Shown: positions 37,675-38,015 of the stretch, piece after piece
How the letters are laid out: every line of letters starts with the position of its first letter
Numbering within the stretch: position 1 is the first letter of the stretch
IMG/VR virus record: IMGVR_UViG_3300035670_000622
Location: 1-38,015 of that record
Length of the DNA: 38,015 nucleotides
Direction: 5' to 3' (one strand)
Source: a virus
Made by a program: the position numbers and the translations under genes
Notes under the pieces: model-generated
Database searches by the model: none
What the model saw: the letters and a program-made list of their open reading frames with translations, nothing else
What the model was told of the DNA's origin: nothing

Positions 37675-38015
37675 CTATTTAAAGAATTTAATTCTTCTTG
37701 CATTAATATTTTCTTCTTGACTATATCTTACTGAGTCTATAGAATGATTGTCTTTGTCAGGATATTCACCTTTAAAGTTTCCGTTGCTATCCTTTTCTAG
37801 CTCATAGTTTGAAAACTCTCTAGCTGTGTTAGGGCATCTGTCAGAGTCAATCACTATTTCCTCTAAATCCTGTAACCATTTTATTCCGTATTCGATTGAA
37901 TCAGGTCCTTTTTTTGCTGCTCTCGGTCTTAATCCATTATCTTTTAACTCTCTGATACTCTTAGGTTCAGCCGAATCACATGTAATAATACCATTGCTTA
38001 TATTTTCAGCTTTTA
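37675..38015 (-). CDS. terL: Terminase large subunit, C-terminal part (continues from base 1)
   Basis: This is the 3' part of the gene described at 1-1049, including the duplicated 127 bases. It contains the nuclease end EYPDKDNHSIDSVRYSQEEN, with the last catalytic Asp (D401), and stops TAG at 37675-37677. The joined protein has 420 residues. It is followed after 12 nt by the portal start. Confidence 0.94.
   Translation of the reverse strand, partial: KAENISNGIITCDSAEPKSIRELKDNGLRPRAAKKGPDSIEYGIKWLQDLEEIVIDSDRCPNTAREFSNYELEKDSNGNFKGEYPDKDNHSIDSVRYSQEENINARRIKFFK
37889..38015. repeat. Terminal direct repeat, copy 2
   Basis: Identical to 1-127. Removing one copy gives a 37,888-bp circle with a continuous terL. 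Confidence 0.95.

Noticed and set aside
1-38015. tRNA genes
   Set aside because: I saw no cloverleaf with a conserved T-loop, but a covariance search was not possible.

Overview
The window is a complete tailed-phage genome read as a circle. Its last 127 bases (37889-38015) repeat its first 127 exactly, and the large terminase gene is only whole when the ends are joined, so the unique length is 37,888 bp. The DNA is AT-rich (about one third G+C by eye), most genes have strong GGAGG-type ribosome sites, and lysis uses a phiLC3-like holin, an XhlA-like protein and a zinc amidase. This points to a siphovirus of a low-GC member of the Bacillota. No integrase, recombinase or full-length CI-type repressor is visible, so a temperate life cycle is not supported.

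Layout. (1) Minus strand, late module, crossing the junction: a secreted transglutaminase-like protein, small terminase, large terminase (1049 to 1, continuing 37888 to 37675), SPP1-like portal, MuF-type head protein, Gp20-type scaffold, major capsid protein, a Ser/Thr/Val-rich heptad-repeat fibre candidate, a small virion candidate, a GT-B glycosyltransferase, connector and head-closure proteins, tail terminator, major tail protein with an Ig-like domain, tail chaperones joined by a -1 frameshift, tape measure, hub, receptor-binding fibre, and the lysis cassette, ending near 20380. (2) Plus strand 14796-20167: early operon with a Cro-like HTH, Gp157, DUF551, SSB, a Sak4-like ATPase and an octapeptide-repeat protein. 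(3) Minus strand 14603-3395: ROS/MucR-like finger, membrane-tethered winged-helix protein, cytosine methyltransferase with a second gene nested in another frame, YdjM-like membrane protein, CHC2 primase, DUF927 helicase, an iteron-like array (candidate origin), DEAD/H helicase, VRR-NUC nuclease, a triple Myb/SANT protein and an ArpU/RinA-like late regulator. (4) Plus strand 2494-3412: a short operon of tiny proteins carrying a hammerhead ribozyme.

Control. Three plus-strand promoters share a similar -35 neighbourhood (2494, 14748, 17979). A consensus promoter (10688-10660) drives the primase operon leftward. The probable late promoter (2350-2322) is followed by an intrinsic terminator in the leader before the late genes, as in Q-type antitermination.

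The most notable observations are the 261-codon gene nested in the methyltransferase with its own Shine-Dalgarno sequence; the hammerhead ribozyme; 25 exact copies of the octamer TTGACGGA over both strands and all modules; a glycosyltransferase beside a Ser/Thr-rich head-fibre candidate; and a secreted transglutaminase-like protein next to the terminase genes.
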